In this document: positions 21,769-33,339 of the stretch, one piece after another
Layout of the letters: every line of letters begins with the position of its first letter
Numbering within the stretch: position 1 is the first letter of the stretch
Assembly (NCBI RefSeq): GCF_001625215.2
Contig: NC_030381.2
Coordinates: forward strand, 51,855,214-51,919,213
Reading direction: 5' to 3'
From: Daucus carota subsp. sativus
Taxonomy: Eukaryota > Streptophyta > Magnoliopsida > Apiales > Apiaceae
DNA: 64,000 nucleotides
Position numbers and translations under genes: made by a program
The notes under the pieces: model-generated
Told to the model about the DNA's origin: nothing
Seen by the model: the letters and a program-made list of their open reading frames with translations, nothing else
The model's database searches: none

Positions 21769-22207
21769 AATATATAGTTGCCCATAAGGAGACTGATGAA
21801 AAAGGAGTGGTACATTTAGGTCCAAGATTTATATTCTTGATTGCTAGAAATAATTCGGATGCTATTTTATTTTTAATGAGTTAAGGTGGTGACCGATAAA
21901 ATTTAAATTCAAATACTTTGGGACGTGGAATAGTACTTTTTTTTTTTTTTATTAAAAGTTAATCCTTATTAAATCATCAAATGTTAGACAATAGTGTCTC
22001 CGACAAGCATAATGGAGGAGACGAAATAACAATGAAGCTACTAAGCTTATAAGAATTTTAGCCATCTAATTATCTGCTGCCTTATTTGAAGGATTTCTAA
22101 CATATCTGGGAGTCACTTTCTATAATATATTCAGCTATTAGTTCAGCAACCTCCAGAGCCTGGGAGCTGTGTGTACAAAAGTCCCAAAAACCAAATATTA
22201 TGTAAAA

Positions 22208-23467
22208 CTAGTTGAGAAGCCGCGTTGCGGCGGCCTATAAAAATTATATTAATGGCTCAATATTAATATTTGTAAAATAAAATAATTTTGTGTTTGTCTA
22301 TAAAAAGTATATTAATGTTTCAAAATTAATATTTGTAGGATAAAATAAATTTTATATTATAAAAATCTTGATGTAATACCAATACTAATAGATAAAATTG
22401 CAAAATTGGACTATAATTCATGATGAAAAAATGAAAATAAATTTATACACGTAATTAACAATTTAAAACACGGCGAATATTAATTTTATTTGTGTTTTTT
22501 TAAAAGTAATCATGTTCTTACATTGTCACTTTACTCCAATTTTTTTGGATTGATTGTGCACAAACACGTCTAACTTAAATCTGTGAGATAGCGGTGTATA
22601 ACTACCCTTGCTTGTAACAAACTTTAAATTTTAATACTGTATAAACAGTCTTACTTAAAAGTTGCTTGAATAGAGCAAACAGATAATGCATGAATAATTT
22701 TTTTTCAATGTATACAAAATAAATCATATAAAAATTAACAACATATTCGAAGAACAAAAACAAACGTTATAAAATAATAACCAACAAACATACATCACTA
22801 ACAGTTAATTTATTGATATCATCCATCAATATCATGTCAAGACTATATTCTTTTCCCGTGTTTTGATTTGTCGACTCCAACATAGCGGTCTATAACTACC
22901 TTTGCTTACAACAACCTTTATTTTTTTAATACTGTATAAACAGCCTTCACTTATCGTTGCTGAAGAACGGCACTACCGAGTTAGAAATCGAGCAAGAGAA
23001 TTATCACCAAAGAGAGGTAAGGTTGTGGTATTGAGAGAAAGAATGTTGTGTTTAGATGATCTAAAACCCTACAATCTATAGGGGATTTATAGGTGCAGAG
23101 AGACCTGTGTGCTACTCTTTTCCATAATTAAATAATATGAAACAAAATCAGATTAAAACTTTCAAGCTACTGTATTCCATAAATAATCTGAAACAAAATT
23201 AGATTCTGAAACTTGCTTCCAATATACCCGAAACTACTAATCTGAAACAAAATCAGATTAAAACTTTCAAGCTACTATATTCCATAAATAATCTGAAACA
23301 AAATCAGATTCTGAAACTTGCTTCTAATATACCCAAAACTAAAAAAGGTAGTTCTAGTTTTTGATATTTTTCATCCAAAAATTCCAGAAAATTAGAAAAA
23401 TAGAACGGAGCGATGTGAGAGACGCCACCTACACGCCCCTCGCTTCTCCTTTATATAAGTATATTGA
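22208..23467 (-). mobile_element. Non-autonomous Helitron (1260 bp)
   Basis: Read on the - strand it begins TCAATATACTTATATAAAGG and ends GCCGCCGCAACGCGGC-TTCTCAA-CTAG: a 5'-TC, a 5-bp-stem hairpin 7 bp before the 3'-CTAG, and insertion exactly between host A and T without target duplication. These are the defining Helitron features. The empty site is visible in the other PP2 introns (TATTATGTAAAA / TTTATCTCAAATC). No Rep/helicase coding. Inside are a ~104-bp tandem pair (23134-23341) and a dispersed ~85-bp repeat (22585-22665 and 22881-22960). Confidence 0.88.
23134..23341. repeat. Two-copy ~104-bp tandem repeat inside the Helitron
   Basis: Units of about 104 bp, each carrying TGAAACAAAATCAGATTAAA, TTCAAGCTACT.TATTCCAT and GATTCTGAAACTTGCTTC. 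They differ at a handful of bases. Confidence 0.75.
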
Positions 23468-23672
23468 TTTATCTCAAATCTTTGGTCTCGATAAATGGAA
23501 TTCAATGTCCAGTCATTAAATTCCAACATGTGCTATATATACAGACCTGATTGGGTATTTCTTAGAAACCCATTTCCAGTCATAACCGCAGCGCACCTTA
23601 CGCTCTTGTCTTTCACAGCCTGGACACCTTGAGTCCACAATGATAAGATGTCATCACGCTACACTTGAGCCA

Positions 23673-24690
23673 TCTTCTTGCTAGTTGGGAATAAGAAGTT
23701 CTTGTGCAATTCTTGTGCTGTCGATGCCAATACTCACTTCCTTGAGCTGTATTTATAGGGTTTCGGACGGTCCTATTTGTCCACTTATTGATAGGTACAC
23801 TTATCCTTATCTGCATGTGGTAGGAGGATGCTCTGTCTCATTATTCTTTCTTGTTATTAAATAAGTGGAGCTTGGACATTACTCAACTCGATCAACTCTG
23901 AAATTTGATATTGGCACAGATGAACAACCACGAAACATTGAGCTTCTCAGTAATTGTTGAACCAGAATTTTCTGGAAACTGAACTAGAAAATTCGCCACA
24001 AGATCTTCCTGTATAAATAAACTTATAATTACTTTCAAGTTTCAAGGCTGCTAATTAAATTTCATAATATATGTTTGTGAATAAATTATATTGAATTAGT
24101 AGCCAAGGAGAAGTTTAATTGATCATGGGGTGAAATGGGGTCTGGGTACATCCACTAATTTCAAATAACGGCTACAATGAGCCTACAACTTTAGACAAGA
24201 CTACAATGGAAGAATGAAATCTGTTACAAACGGAATTGCATGTGTCATTTTTCACGGATTTGGTACTTTTTTTTTGAGAAATTCACGGATTTAGTACTTG
24301 AAATCCGTCAAAAAAGAAGGATGTATAGTAGCGCAGCCGCAGAACTATTCATGCAACTACAATTAGAGAACACCGATTCTACAAGTCTATCACTCTTCTC
24401 GATTACTAGGTATATAGAGTTGTGTAGTTAACATAACTGCTGTATGAAATTTAACACCCTCCCTTGATCGGGTCGAAAAGAATTCCGTGCAAGATAAATT
24501 TTAAAAAAGGCGATATAATTCTAACGTCATTGAAAATACTTTTGCAGACACTCATTAGAGGAAATTAAATTTCAACGGTTTTTGGGTACTTGTAGTAGAA
24601 TTAGATGTACAGTACATGTTTTCTCGTAAGAATTTGTCCTGCAAACAGTCCCTTTTCACCGTTATTTCTATATGGTTTATTAACAAGTGA
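23673..24690. other. 5' flank of pseudogene C and unassigned spacer
   Basis: Retains the PP2 upstream sequence including a TATA-like GTATTTATAGG (23751-23761) and the stretch at 23870-24140, which matches the upstream of copy G. At 24180-24310 it parallels 44400-44490 (GAATGAAATCTGTYACAAA..GGAATTGCAT). From 24310 on nothing is recognised. Confidence 0.55.
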
Positions 24691-25880
24691 AATTTTTCAG
24701 TGGACTATGTATGGAATATCAAGATTTGGTTATTTTTACATAATTTTTTTATTTAAAAATAATTATTATTATACTAATATGAAAGGACTTCTATATTGAT
24801 ATAATGATTATCCCACCAACATAATTACATTGTCAACAAAAATATCCACTTTAAATTTTAAAACGCAAACAATTTAAATTATGAAACAACACCCTTATTT
24901 GGTTATCACAGTATTTTTTTATTTGATGATAATTATTATTATACCTTTATGAAAATATTTTCATATTGATGAGGATTTTTTAATATAATGATTATCCCAC
25001 TAACAGATTACATTGTTAACAAAATCAGTCCTTTATAATTTAAACGTTAAACAATTTTATTTATGAAATAACTTTATAAAATTTCTATCATGTTTCACAA
25101 TTCAATAAAATAGGGAGTCTATATTAATATTAATAAACCAAAATTTGGTTAACATAATTTTTTTATGAATAACAAAATAACTATTATTATACTATTATTA
25201 TTATAATAGTATCAGTAGACTAGTTTAAAAAAAAAAAAAGTATGAGTAGACTTTATATATTGACCAAAATTTTGGTATGTAACGATTAGGACACCGACAT
25301 AATTACATAATTATCTACAAAACTATTTATCTTAATTTTTTAAACTTAAATAGTTCAATTAACGAAACAAATCTAATTTAGTTATTGACATATATATATA
25401 TATATATATATATATTATTTAATATTAATAATTATTATATTACTATGAAAAGTCTTTCATATTGATCACAATTTTATAATATTTTTGATTTAATAATAAT
25501 AAATATTATACTATAAAAAAAACTTCCATGTTGATTAGAAGTTTATAATGTAATAATTATACTACAACAGGTTGCATTACCTATAAAAATATTAGTCTTA
25601 ATTTTTAAAACTCAAACAATTTAATTAATGAAATGACTCGAATTTAATTATCATGATATAATAATTATATAATATTACTATGCAAATATTTTCATATTGA
25701 TCGGTATTTTATAATGCAACAATTATCTCAACAACAGAATCACATTGCCAACAAATCTATTTATTTTAATTTTTTAAAACTCAAACAACTTAATTTATGA
25801 AAAAACTTTATAGAATTCTTATGACGTGTCATAATAAAAATGAATAAAGAGTCCATATTATATTATAAACCAAATTTATA
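24690..25880. repeat. Degenerate AT-rich tandem repeat array
   Basis: A phrase of the type ATATTGAT..ATAATGATTATCCCACYAACA..ATTACATTG.CAACAAA.., then TTTAAAACTCAAACAATTTAATTTATGAAA, recurs with its centre near 24804, 24990, 25283, 25552 and 25720. Spacing runs from about 170 to 290 bp and copies are much decayed. A TA microsatellite (about 25390-25415) lies between copies. It looks like an old local array; no coding potential. Confidence 0.55.
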
Positions 25881-26530
25881 TTAATATAAAATTTAATTCA
25901 ACACTTGTCTTTCGAAATATTGCAATAAAGACCAAAAAAGTTGGGGTAATAATGCGATGACTCCGTGGAGAAAAAAAAGGCACTAAACAATTGTCCATGT
26001 TATAGATTTATAGCCATACAATGCAAGGACAGAAAATCACAACATTGCTAAAAAAAAGAAGAGAACAAATTACTTTTGAATTAGATTTATTTAGCTTAAA
26101 CCCTCTCTTACAATTATATATTAATTTGTCAAATTCTAAAGGAACTCTAATTAATTAATATTACACACACGTCTAAAATAACTATGAATTAAAAAAATTT
26201 AAATTATACTACAGACTGAATACCTACAAACCACCTTATAATATACGTTGGTTCTGAATATATATTTCAACTCTTTAGAAATCATAAAACAACATAATGA
26301 TTTGTTAAAATAAAACACATAATTCTGAATTAAATTCATATCATAACTGTATGCGAGAATTATTTTTAGAAAAAAAATAATTTAAAATATGATCAAATGT
26401 TCATCACAGAAAATTATATATATAAAGATTAATAGTTTAAATATGTATATTAAAATCATTATATTTCTAATAAATTTCAAAATTTTAATTTTTGTATAAT
26501 TTTCACCAGTGCATATTTTTCTAGCAGGAT
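25880..26530. other. AT-rich unassigned sequence
   Basis: No gene, repeat terminus or transposon recognised; extremely AT-rich. Confidence 0.5.
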
Positions 26531-26587
26531 GGATCCATTTTATTTTCATGTTGTTAGGGAATATAAAGTGAATGTTGATTAATTCAT

Positions 26588-26827
26588 TTGAATAGTCATG
26601 TGGTAATATTGGTAAAGTGTGAAGAAATTGTTTTTGGCAAGAAACTGTTCGATAGAATGCCTATAACATGTGTTGTTTGGCCGAGTAAAAATTACGGGCC
26701 TGTAAAAGCACTGTATTTGAAGGAGGCGCTAAATGTTTTTATTGATAGGAAAAGAAGTGGGATGAGGTCTAATCAAGTTGGAAGAACTCCTGGAGTAGAA
26801 GCAGTGGAGTGTGGAAAACGTTTATAG
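26588..26827 (+). pseudogene. Fragment of a pentatricopeptide-repeat (PPR) gene
   Basis: An open stretch of 79 codons containing KLFDRMP..CVVW and, after a shifted region, ALYLKEALNVFIDRKRSGMRSNQVG. It matches the PPR pattern of a 'KCGEI..GKKLFDRMP..NVVSW' repeat followed by 'KEALNVFxDMKRSGMRPNQV'. The inter-repeat part is garbled (the usual SWTSMI..GY is lost) and the match ends at about 26790. It is surrounded by AT-rich repeat DNA, so it is a captured or transposed relic rather than a gene. Confidence 0.55.
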
Positions 26828-26849
26828 TGAAATTTTTAGAAAATATAAA

Positions 26850-27061
26850 GGGACTGTTTGGGTGACTTTAAAATTAAATGTTTTTTGTTTAAAGTAGAGA
26901 AGTGAAGTAGAAGTTAGAAGTAAATTAAGAGTTATGAGTGTTTGAAAAATAAGTAGAAGTCAGCTTCGATTCTTGACTTTTTACTTTTTACGTAAACTGT
27001 ACGAATAAGTGCTTCTAATTTATATCCCGAGCCGGACTTAAAAGTTATAGCCAAACACCCC
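26850..27061. mobile_element. hAT-type MITE (212 bp)
   Basis: Ends GGGACTGTTTGGGTGAC and, inverted, GGGGTGTTTGGCTATAAC. Flanked by AATATAAA (26842-26849) and AATATAAC (27062-27069), an 8-bp target duplication with one mismatch. Same family as the intron-2 MITEs of PP2 copies A, B and F and the one at 61837. Confidence 0.75.
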
Positions 27062-27366
27062 AATATAACGACGTCTTTGCTTCAAAATCGTATTTTTGTG
27101 ATACTTTCTGATAACCCTTTCATTCATCTAGTACTTCTATATGTTCCAGATTCTCTCACTGTCACTGTACTGTTGTAATTTTATTGATGATTTTTTCTAG
27201 ACATATTTATTTAATATTCATTTCCATTTTTGTTTGGTGATTTTTTATTTTTACAATTTGGGTCATGACAAGTTCGAGATTCTAGGGTCTAATGCATTGG
27301 ATGTTCATCATCTTTAATAAAATCCGTTCTCAAAGTCCCAGGTACTTGTTTATGGCGTATCACTTA
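27062..27366. other. Unit-derived 3' flank of PP2 copy D
   Basis: Shares CATCTAGTACTT.TATATGTT..CCAGATTCTCTC and the following ~120 bp with 44560-44680, and the CTTTCTGATAWCCCTTTCATT piece with the ankyrin 3' flank. No gene. Confidence 0.5.
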
Positions 27367-27679
27367 CTCTCTCCGTCCCAATCAATTCTATACAGTTTCC
27401 TTTTTGGGATGTCCCATCATTTCTATACATTCCCAAAATAGCAACTTTTTATAATATAAAACATTATTACACCCACTACATTCTCCCACTATCTCCATTA
27501 TATAATAATAAAAACACTATTACACCCACTACTTTACTCCACTATCTCAAATCTATTATTAAAAAATATATGGGTCCCACCACTTTACCAACTTTCCATA
27601 TAACTCTACTCATTTCTTACACTTTTTCTTGGTCTCCGTGTCCGATCCCAATGTATATAATTCATTGGGACGGAGGGAG
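27367..27679. mobile_element. Stowaway MITE (313 bp)
   Basis: Ends CTCTCTCCGTCCC and GGGACGGAGGGAG with TA on both sides (27365-27366 and 27680-27681). This is the classic Stowaway (Tc1/mariner) terminus and target. It sits just downstream of PP2 copy D. Confidence 0.9.
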
Positions 27680-27788
27680 TATATATTTAAACACCAACAT
27701 ATTGGCGATTATTTCACACATTCCACATCAGCCAAACCAGATAGGTGATGTTGGCAATTGGAAATTATTTAGTTTATCAGATGCATGT

Positions 27789-28649
27789 TTACCAGACTGG
27801 GGCAATGACAGCACCAATGACAGTAAGGCCAGTCTTCCAGGTGGTTCCATCACATCCATTCATCGAGAACTTGACAGTATTCTCACAGCCGCATGCTGAG
27901 TTGATGAATTCACCAACCTTAAGTCCCACCAATGTATTCTTTGGCTTGGTCTCCAAATCTTCCTTGTGCTCTTCAGTAGTGCGGTTGGGACGAGTAAGCT
28001 TAAGGGTCACTGGACCGTTCATGCAAAGATTGTCGCTAAGCTCCACAACAAAATACACTCCGTATTTCACTCCCTTTTTCAGGTTGCTGGTATCGTACTC
28101 TCCGTCAATTTGGAGCCAGCATACTGTAATTAGTTTAGCAACCTCCAGAGCCTCGCAGCTGTGTGTACAAAAGTCCCAAAAACCAAATATTACGTAAAAA
28201 TTTATCTCAAATCTTTGGTCTCGAAAAATGAAAGTCAATGTCCAGTCATTAAATTCTGTAGTATAAAAACACCTACGCGTTCCAACATGTGCTATATATA
28301 CATACCTGATTGGGTAGGTCTTAGAAACCCATTTCCAGTAGCGGCTGTCTGAACCCCAGACTATTGAGAGTTCCTTTGCGGTGATAACCGCAGCGCAGGA
28401 CTAAAACATTTAATTAACAACGGAGATATTTCAGAATTAAATTATATCATACAAAATTTATATGGCTAATTAGACTATAAGAACAAGTCACACGCATGAC
28501 AATAATACTATTGCAGAACTATAATTTCAGTAGCTTCCATAAAAAGGTACCGAATATTAACAGCCAAAACAACTTACACTCTTGTCTTTCACAGCCTGGA
28601 CACCTTGAGTCCACAACGACACGATGTCATCACGCTGCAATTGAGCCAT
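27789..28649 (-). CDS. PP2-type phloem lectin, copy D (variant C-terminus)
   Basis: Exons 28578-28649, 28306-28400 and 27789-28158 join to 178 residues with canonical introns. N-terminus MAQLQRDDIVSLW, lacking the two residues that A, B and F have after Arg. The most divergent of the type-1 copies: GEYDTSNLKKGVKYGVYFVVEL, PNRTTEE, and GEFINSACGCEN, which is two residues shorter than GEFCNTGACGCEN. The C-terminus is APVW followed by TAA instead of APVNC or APVIC, so the terminal Cys is lost. Exon 2 begins SCAAVITAKEL. Seven Cys in all. The TATA box is changed (28730-28737). The frame is intact, but reduced expression is possible. Confidence 0.85.
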
Positions 28650-28729
28650 CTTCCTTGCTAGTTGAGAATAAGCAGTACTTGTGTAATTCTTGTGCTGTCG
28701 ATGCCAATCCTCACAGCTTCCTTGAGCTC

Positions 28730-28737
28730 TATTTACA
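28730..28737 (-). promoter_or_regulatory. Altered TATA box of PP2 copy D
   Basis: Where all other copies read TATAAATA, D reads TGTAAATA on the - strand (TATTTACA on +). Position and flanks (GAGCTC on one side, CGCT on the other) are otherwise the same. Confidence 0.65.
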
Positions 28738-29240
28738 GCGTTGAGTACGGTCCTATTTGTGCACTTATTGATAGTTATACTTAACCTTATCTACGGTAGT
28801 AGGATGCTCTGTCCTGTTATTCTTTCTTTTTATTAAATAAGTGGAGCTTGGATAAGAGATTCATCAATTATTTATGCCATTTGTGCGGTAGAAGCCTCAC
28901 TGGAATCTGGTAACTTTCGGTTTTGATTGAAATACTCATATAACGATGAAATTGTGGAAGCATCCGACTATGAAAAAAGAAATACGTACAGTGACAGGAG
29001 TACTTCTGTCAGATCTCGGACATTGCTCAACTCGATTAACTCTAAAATTTAATATTGGCACACATGAACCAAACCACAAAAAACTGAGCCTCTGATGAAT
29101 CGTTGAACCAGAATATTCTTGAAACTGAACTAGAAAATTCGTCACAAGATCTGCCTGTATAAATAAACTTATAATTACTTTCAAGGCTGTTAAATTTCAT
29201 AATATATGTTTGTGAAAAAATATTCTAAATCCAGAAAATT

Positions 29241-29864
29241 GACTAGCACAGGCTATTTCCGACCATTATTGGTAACCTTTTTGCCAAGAAAACCGACCAA
29301 ATTAAGTTATTTCTGACTAAACACATAATTTAAGAAATGAACCACATTTCCGACCGCTAGTGTATGAAATCGGTCGGTAATGATTTCACGGTCGAAAATG
29401 AATTTTTAGTTTGTTGGTTTTAAAACAGAGAATCCCCAAATGAACCCTGAAATACCTTCCGACTGACTCATTTCCAACCAACTCAGTTGGTCGGTTTTAT
29501 AATAGGGGCTCCCCAATTGAACCCTGAATTTCGTTCAGACCTTATCATTTCCGACCAACTTTATTGGTTGGTTTTAAAACAAGCCCCCTGAATGAACCCT
29601 GAATTTATTTATGGCAACCTCCAGTCACTTTTAGGTCTATTCACATGTATGCCAAGTTCTAAGAAGATTTTAAAACATTACCGACTAAAGATAGCGGTCG
29701 GTCGTCGGTCGGTTATAAATATCATTTCCGACCGATCTGTTATTTACAACCAGGTTTTAAAGGACCAACACAATCGGTCGGTCGGTGGTCGGTTACGAGG
29801 TGAAAACCGACCAACTCTCTTTATTTTCGGTCGGCGGTCGGAAATGCCCGTTTTTCTTGTAGTT
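29241..29864. mobile_element. CACTA-type remnant, copy 2
   Basis: As at 16064-16685, with GGTCGG/CCGACC subterminal repeats; its right end is TTTTCTTGTAGTT, one base off the CACTA terminus. Confidence 0.55.
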
Positions 29865-30621
29865 ATATCAACTTCCATCGGAACACAATATCTTACACCT
29901 TTAAGTCATAAATCACTGTTTTAAACTTTCCAAACAGCTTCCAAGTATCATATTAAGATTATCCGATGGACCTACTCGAAACAGTATAAAACATATACAA
30001 ACGAACACCACCAGAGCAAGGGTGTAGCCAAAAAGCTCAGAAATTGCTCTAAAAACTTTACAACATCTCGTACAAGGGAGTAACTAAACAAAAGGTGATT
30101 AAAACACTGTGCTTAAAGTGTCAACGAAACAAAGATTGTGTACACTTGAATGAAATAAAATGAAAAAAAAGAATGAAATGGAAAATTGTAAATAAATTTA
30201 ATGGAAAATGAACAAGTTACGAGTAGAGTTACGAAAATCGGACCTACTCATTTAACCTACCGATTTAGGATTATCAGCAATCTGCGATTAATCGGAAGGA
30301 TTAATTGGAGTGAAAACTAGATATATTTTAATATTAAATAATAATAAATATTTTGTTATTATTATATTAGTTATTTATCAACAAATATATATTTACTATA
30401 TCATAAATTCTACAGTTGTTCATATTTATAGTAATATAATAGTTAATTTTAATAAATTTTATATATACTTTGATTAAGAAAATTTTATAAGGATTAATCA
30501 GGTTTAAAAAATCAAATTAGTCGCCTACCTTGGGGGATTGATCGTTAAGTCAAGGGATTTTTAGAACAATGGTTATGAGACAATAGTGACTAAACACGAA
30601 TGAGCCTAAATTTAGTGTGCT

Positions 30622-30923
30622 CTTAGACTTTGTTCACTTGGATGGAATGAAATGATGAGAAAATGAAATGAAATTTGTATTATATTTTGGGGAGGTTGGA
30701 GTAAATGTTTATAATTTTCATTCATTCAATCATTTACACACCATTCTACACCATTTGAGTTAAAAAATCTAACCACATATTTTGAAAGGAATGCTGATTC
30801 CATTTCTTCTATATTTTCCCAACAATCCCCGTCATGCGAAATTCAGATTCTCAACCTCACTCACTATTGTCTCATACATTCTCCTTTCTGTTTTTGTAGT
30901 TTTTCATTCCAAGTGAACGCAAC
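30622..30923. mobile_element. Foldback MITE, spacer copy 2
   Basis: Same element as 17434-17738, with direct repeats TTTAGTGTGCT on both sides (30611-30621 and 30924-30934). It keeps both inverted ends (TTCACTTGGATGGAATG and, inverted, TTCACTTGGAATG). Confidence 0.6.
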
Positions 30924-32030
30924 TTTAGTGTGCTTAATTAAACAAACATCAGCACAAAACAATATACAGTTCCTCATTATGTTTAACTAATCTTTTAGTA
31001 AGACCTTTAAGTTAAAAGTGCTAAAGTAACAGTAGAGACCTTGAAGCAATTACGAGCTAAACGTTATAATAGCCTGAACACTCCGTACTTTAACTTTTTA
31101 TATATTAAAACACCAAGATATTGGCGATTATTTCACACATTCCATATCAGCCACACGTACCAGACAGGTAATGTTGGCAATTAATTGGAAATTATTTAGT
31201 ACATGATGATTGTGAGCCACTACAAGAAAAACAGACTCAGACAACACCTTTCAGACAACACAACGAAAAAAAACCGTTGCGAAAAAAGAACACACAACGG
31301 TTGCTTTTTTGACCTCGACTATCCATTGTCTAAACCAGGACTCATACTACGGTTTTTAAAAGCGTTGTTAAAAAATATGTAAAAAAGTTTGTTTGACACA
31401 ACAGTTTATAAAGACCATTGTTTTTCAGAAATTCACACAATTGTCTATAAAACTGTTGTTAAATATTATACAACGGGTTTCCAAAACCATTGTTATTTGC
31501 AAAGTCAGACAATGTTGTCAAGTAACCGTTGTAATTAATAAACAACGGTTGGGGAAACAGTTGTGTTTGTACATATTACACAATATTCCACTAAACCGTT
31601 GTTAAAGAATGCACAACGATTTTAATAATGAGTTGTTGTATTCAAATTCACACAACCGTTTTTGGTAGCATTGTTCTTTAAACCTCGCACAACAGTTTGG
31701 CTTAATTATATGTATTGTATTGTTGTATCATTTTAACTCATACAACAGATGAGTATATAGAAACCGTTGTCTATTAGAGACACTAAAAGACAAAAATTAC
31801 CTTTTTATAATAAGACAAAATTTACAATTGACTATTTTTGTTAAAAAAACATATAAAACAAACATAAAAAAAATTAATTTTTTTTATACATGACTAATAT
31901 TGGTAGTTCTTAACATCCGTACGGTTAGATCATCAAAAAAAATATTTATAAATTATTACGGAACTAATCTTATAGATAACAAAATTTCTAACCAGTGCTT
32001 CCTAAATTGTAAACATAAAACACATACTAA

Positions 32031-32452
32031 GAGGGGTGTATTGGATTGGGATTTTAAAGATTTTTTTGCATTCATGAAATCCGAGGGTATTCGATTGGGA
32101 TTGTTTGAAATCCATTAAAATCTTGAGGTATTCAATTGGGATTTTAAATTATGCTTTAAAATCCGATGGTATTCAATTGGGATTGTTTAAAATCCATTAA
32201 AATCTGATGGTATTCAAATGCTGATGGATTTTTTTTCATTTCATAAAATGATGGATTTTGTGGCATTCTTCAGTGTATTTTAAGTTTTTTGAAATCCCAC
32301 CAAATTCAATGGGATTTTGAAGCATTGTACCTAAATCCTATCAACTCTGCGACATTTCATCAAGAATCCGCACAAAATCAAAATCTCATACAATCCATTA
32401 AAATCCATAGACTAAAAACAATGCATTAAAATCCCAATCGAATACACCCCCG
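32031..32452. mobile_element. Tourist/PIF-Harbinger-type MITE (422 bp), nested
   Basis: Inverted ends GAGGGGTGTATTGGATTGGG and CGGGGGTGTATTCGATTGGG (the latter on the opposite strand), flanked by TAA on both sides (32028-32030 and 32453-32455). Interior repeats of ATTCAATTGGGATT and AAATCCATTAAAATC. It sits inside the CACTA-type element. Confidence 0.85.
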
Positions 32453-33339
32453 TAATACTCACGTCCGAACTACAAAATTATCTTCTTGTTACAAATGAAC
32501 AATACAAATTTGCATATATGTTTAATACAAATATAATTTTTAGATAAAAAACATAAAAATAAGGATTTTTCAAGGATAAGAGAATCTTTAACTCTTAAAA
32601 AAAATAATTTATTAGACAACTGTTTTTTTCCAATAAATTGTTGTTTACACTACTTACATACAACGAGTTTTGTTGAAAACGTTGTTTGAGCTTATTTTGG
32701 ACAATAATTTCTCTTACAAAAATTCTCATGGGACAATAACCATTGTCTATTTACAAGAAAATGTGGCACCACCTGATTGGTGGAAAATATTTCACCTGGA
32801 TTGCTTACTTGGCAAAATGTCACCAATTGATTGACTTCACCTGGATCACTTAGTTGGCATAATAAGAGCCCTTGACTTTCTGAAGGTGTCACACAACGGT
32901 TTTTTAAGAAAACTGTTGTATAATATCTAATTCTTAAATTTTTTAATTTTATAATGACTTTGAAATTGATTTTTAAAATTTTTAAATTTGAATAATAAAA
33001 TAATATGACAGTCAAAATTTAATAAATTTTATCATTTAAAATTTGACCATGGCTATTAATCTACAAATATGAAGTATGATTCGAAAGTGTACGCCTCTTA
33101 TTTTTTTTTTCAAAAAAAAATAATATTCATTTTTTAATTTTAATTTTAATATTAATATAAAATCATTTAAATAAATTTATTCAATAAATAATTTGTATTA
33201 TATTTAATTATTTTTCTCTTTAATATAAAATGTATAATATATCACAAATGTAAATATGTTACATATAAATATAAATTTTAGTCAAAAATTTTATCTTAAA
33301 ATCAATTTCATTTATAATCTAAAAAGTGAAATAGATCAG

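Larger units (their letters stand above)
19468..22132. other. Transposon-packed interval between PP2 copies B and C
   Basis: The 5' flank of copy B up to 19925, then a Mutator-like element (19935-21082), a Mutator MITE (21099-21285), a CACTA-like MITE (21323-21768), and a unit-derived stretch (about 21790-21900) matching 46275-46670 without the MITE found there. The rest (21900-22132) is unassigned, with a poly-T run at about 21939-21951. Confidence 0.65.
22133..23672 (-). pseudogene. PP2 copy C, broken, split by a Helitron
   Basis: Remains of a PP2 gene. From right to left: an exon-1 remnant (about 23600-23672) whose fifth codon is TAG; an exon-2 remnant (about 23553-23600) lacking its middle third and fused to exon 1 with intron 1 gone; part of intron 2 (about 23468-23552); the Helitron; the intron-2 acceptor side and only ~35 bp of exon 3 (22133-22167). 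The remaining ~340 bp of exon 3 are missing to the left. The deletions and the early stop make it non-functional irrespective of the Helitron. Confidence 0.85.
28738..31216. other. Spacer upstream of PP2 copy D
   Basis: Colinear with the A-B spacer: promoter-proximal block, CACTA-end remnant (29241-29864), AT-rich segment around 30240-30500, MITE (30622-30923), then the 3' flank of the next unit (31070-31216), where the large CACTA-type insertion begins. Confidence 0.7.

Noticed and set aside
24690-25880. Spaced repeats considered as a CRISPR-like or regulatory array
   Set aside because: Plant nuclear DNA, irregular spacing and heavy decay; an old tandem repeat is sufficient.
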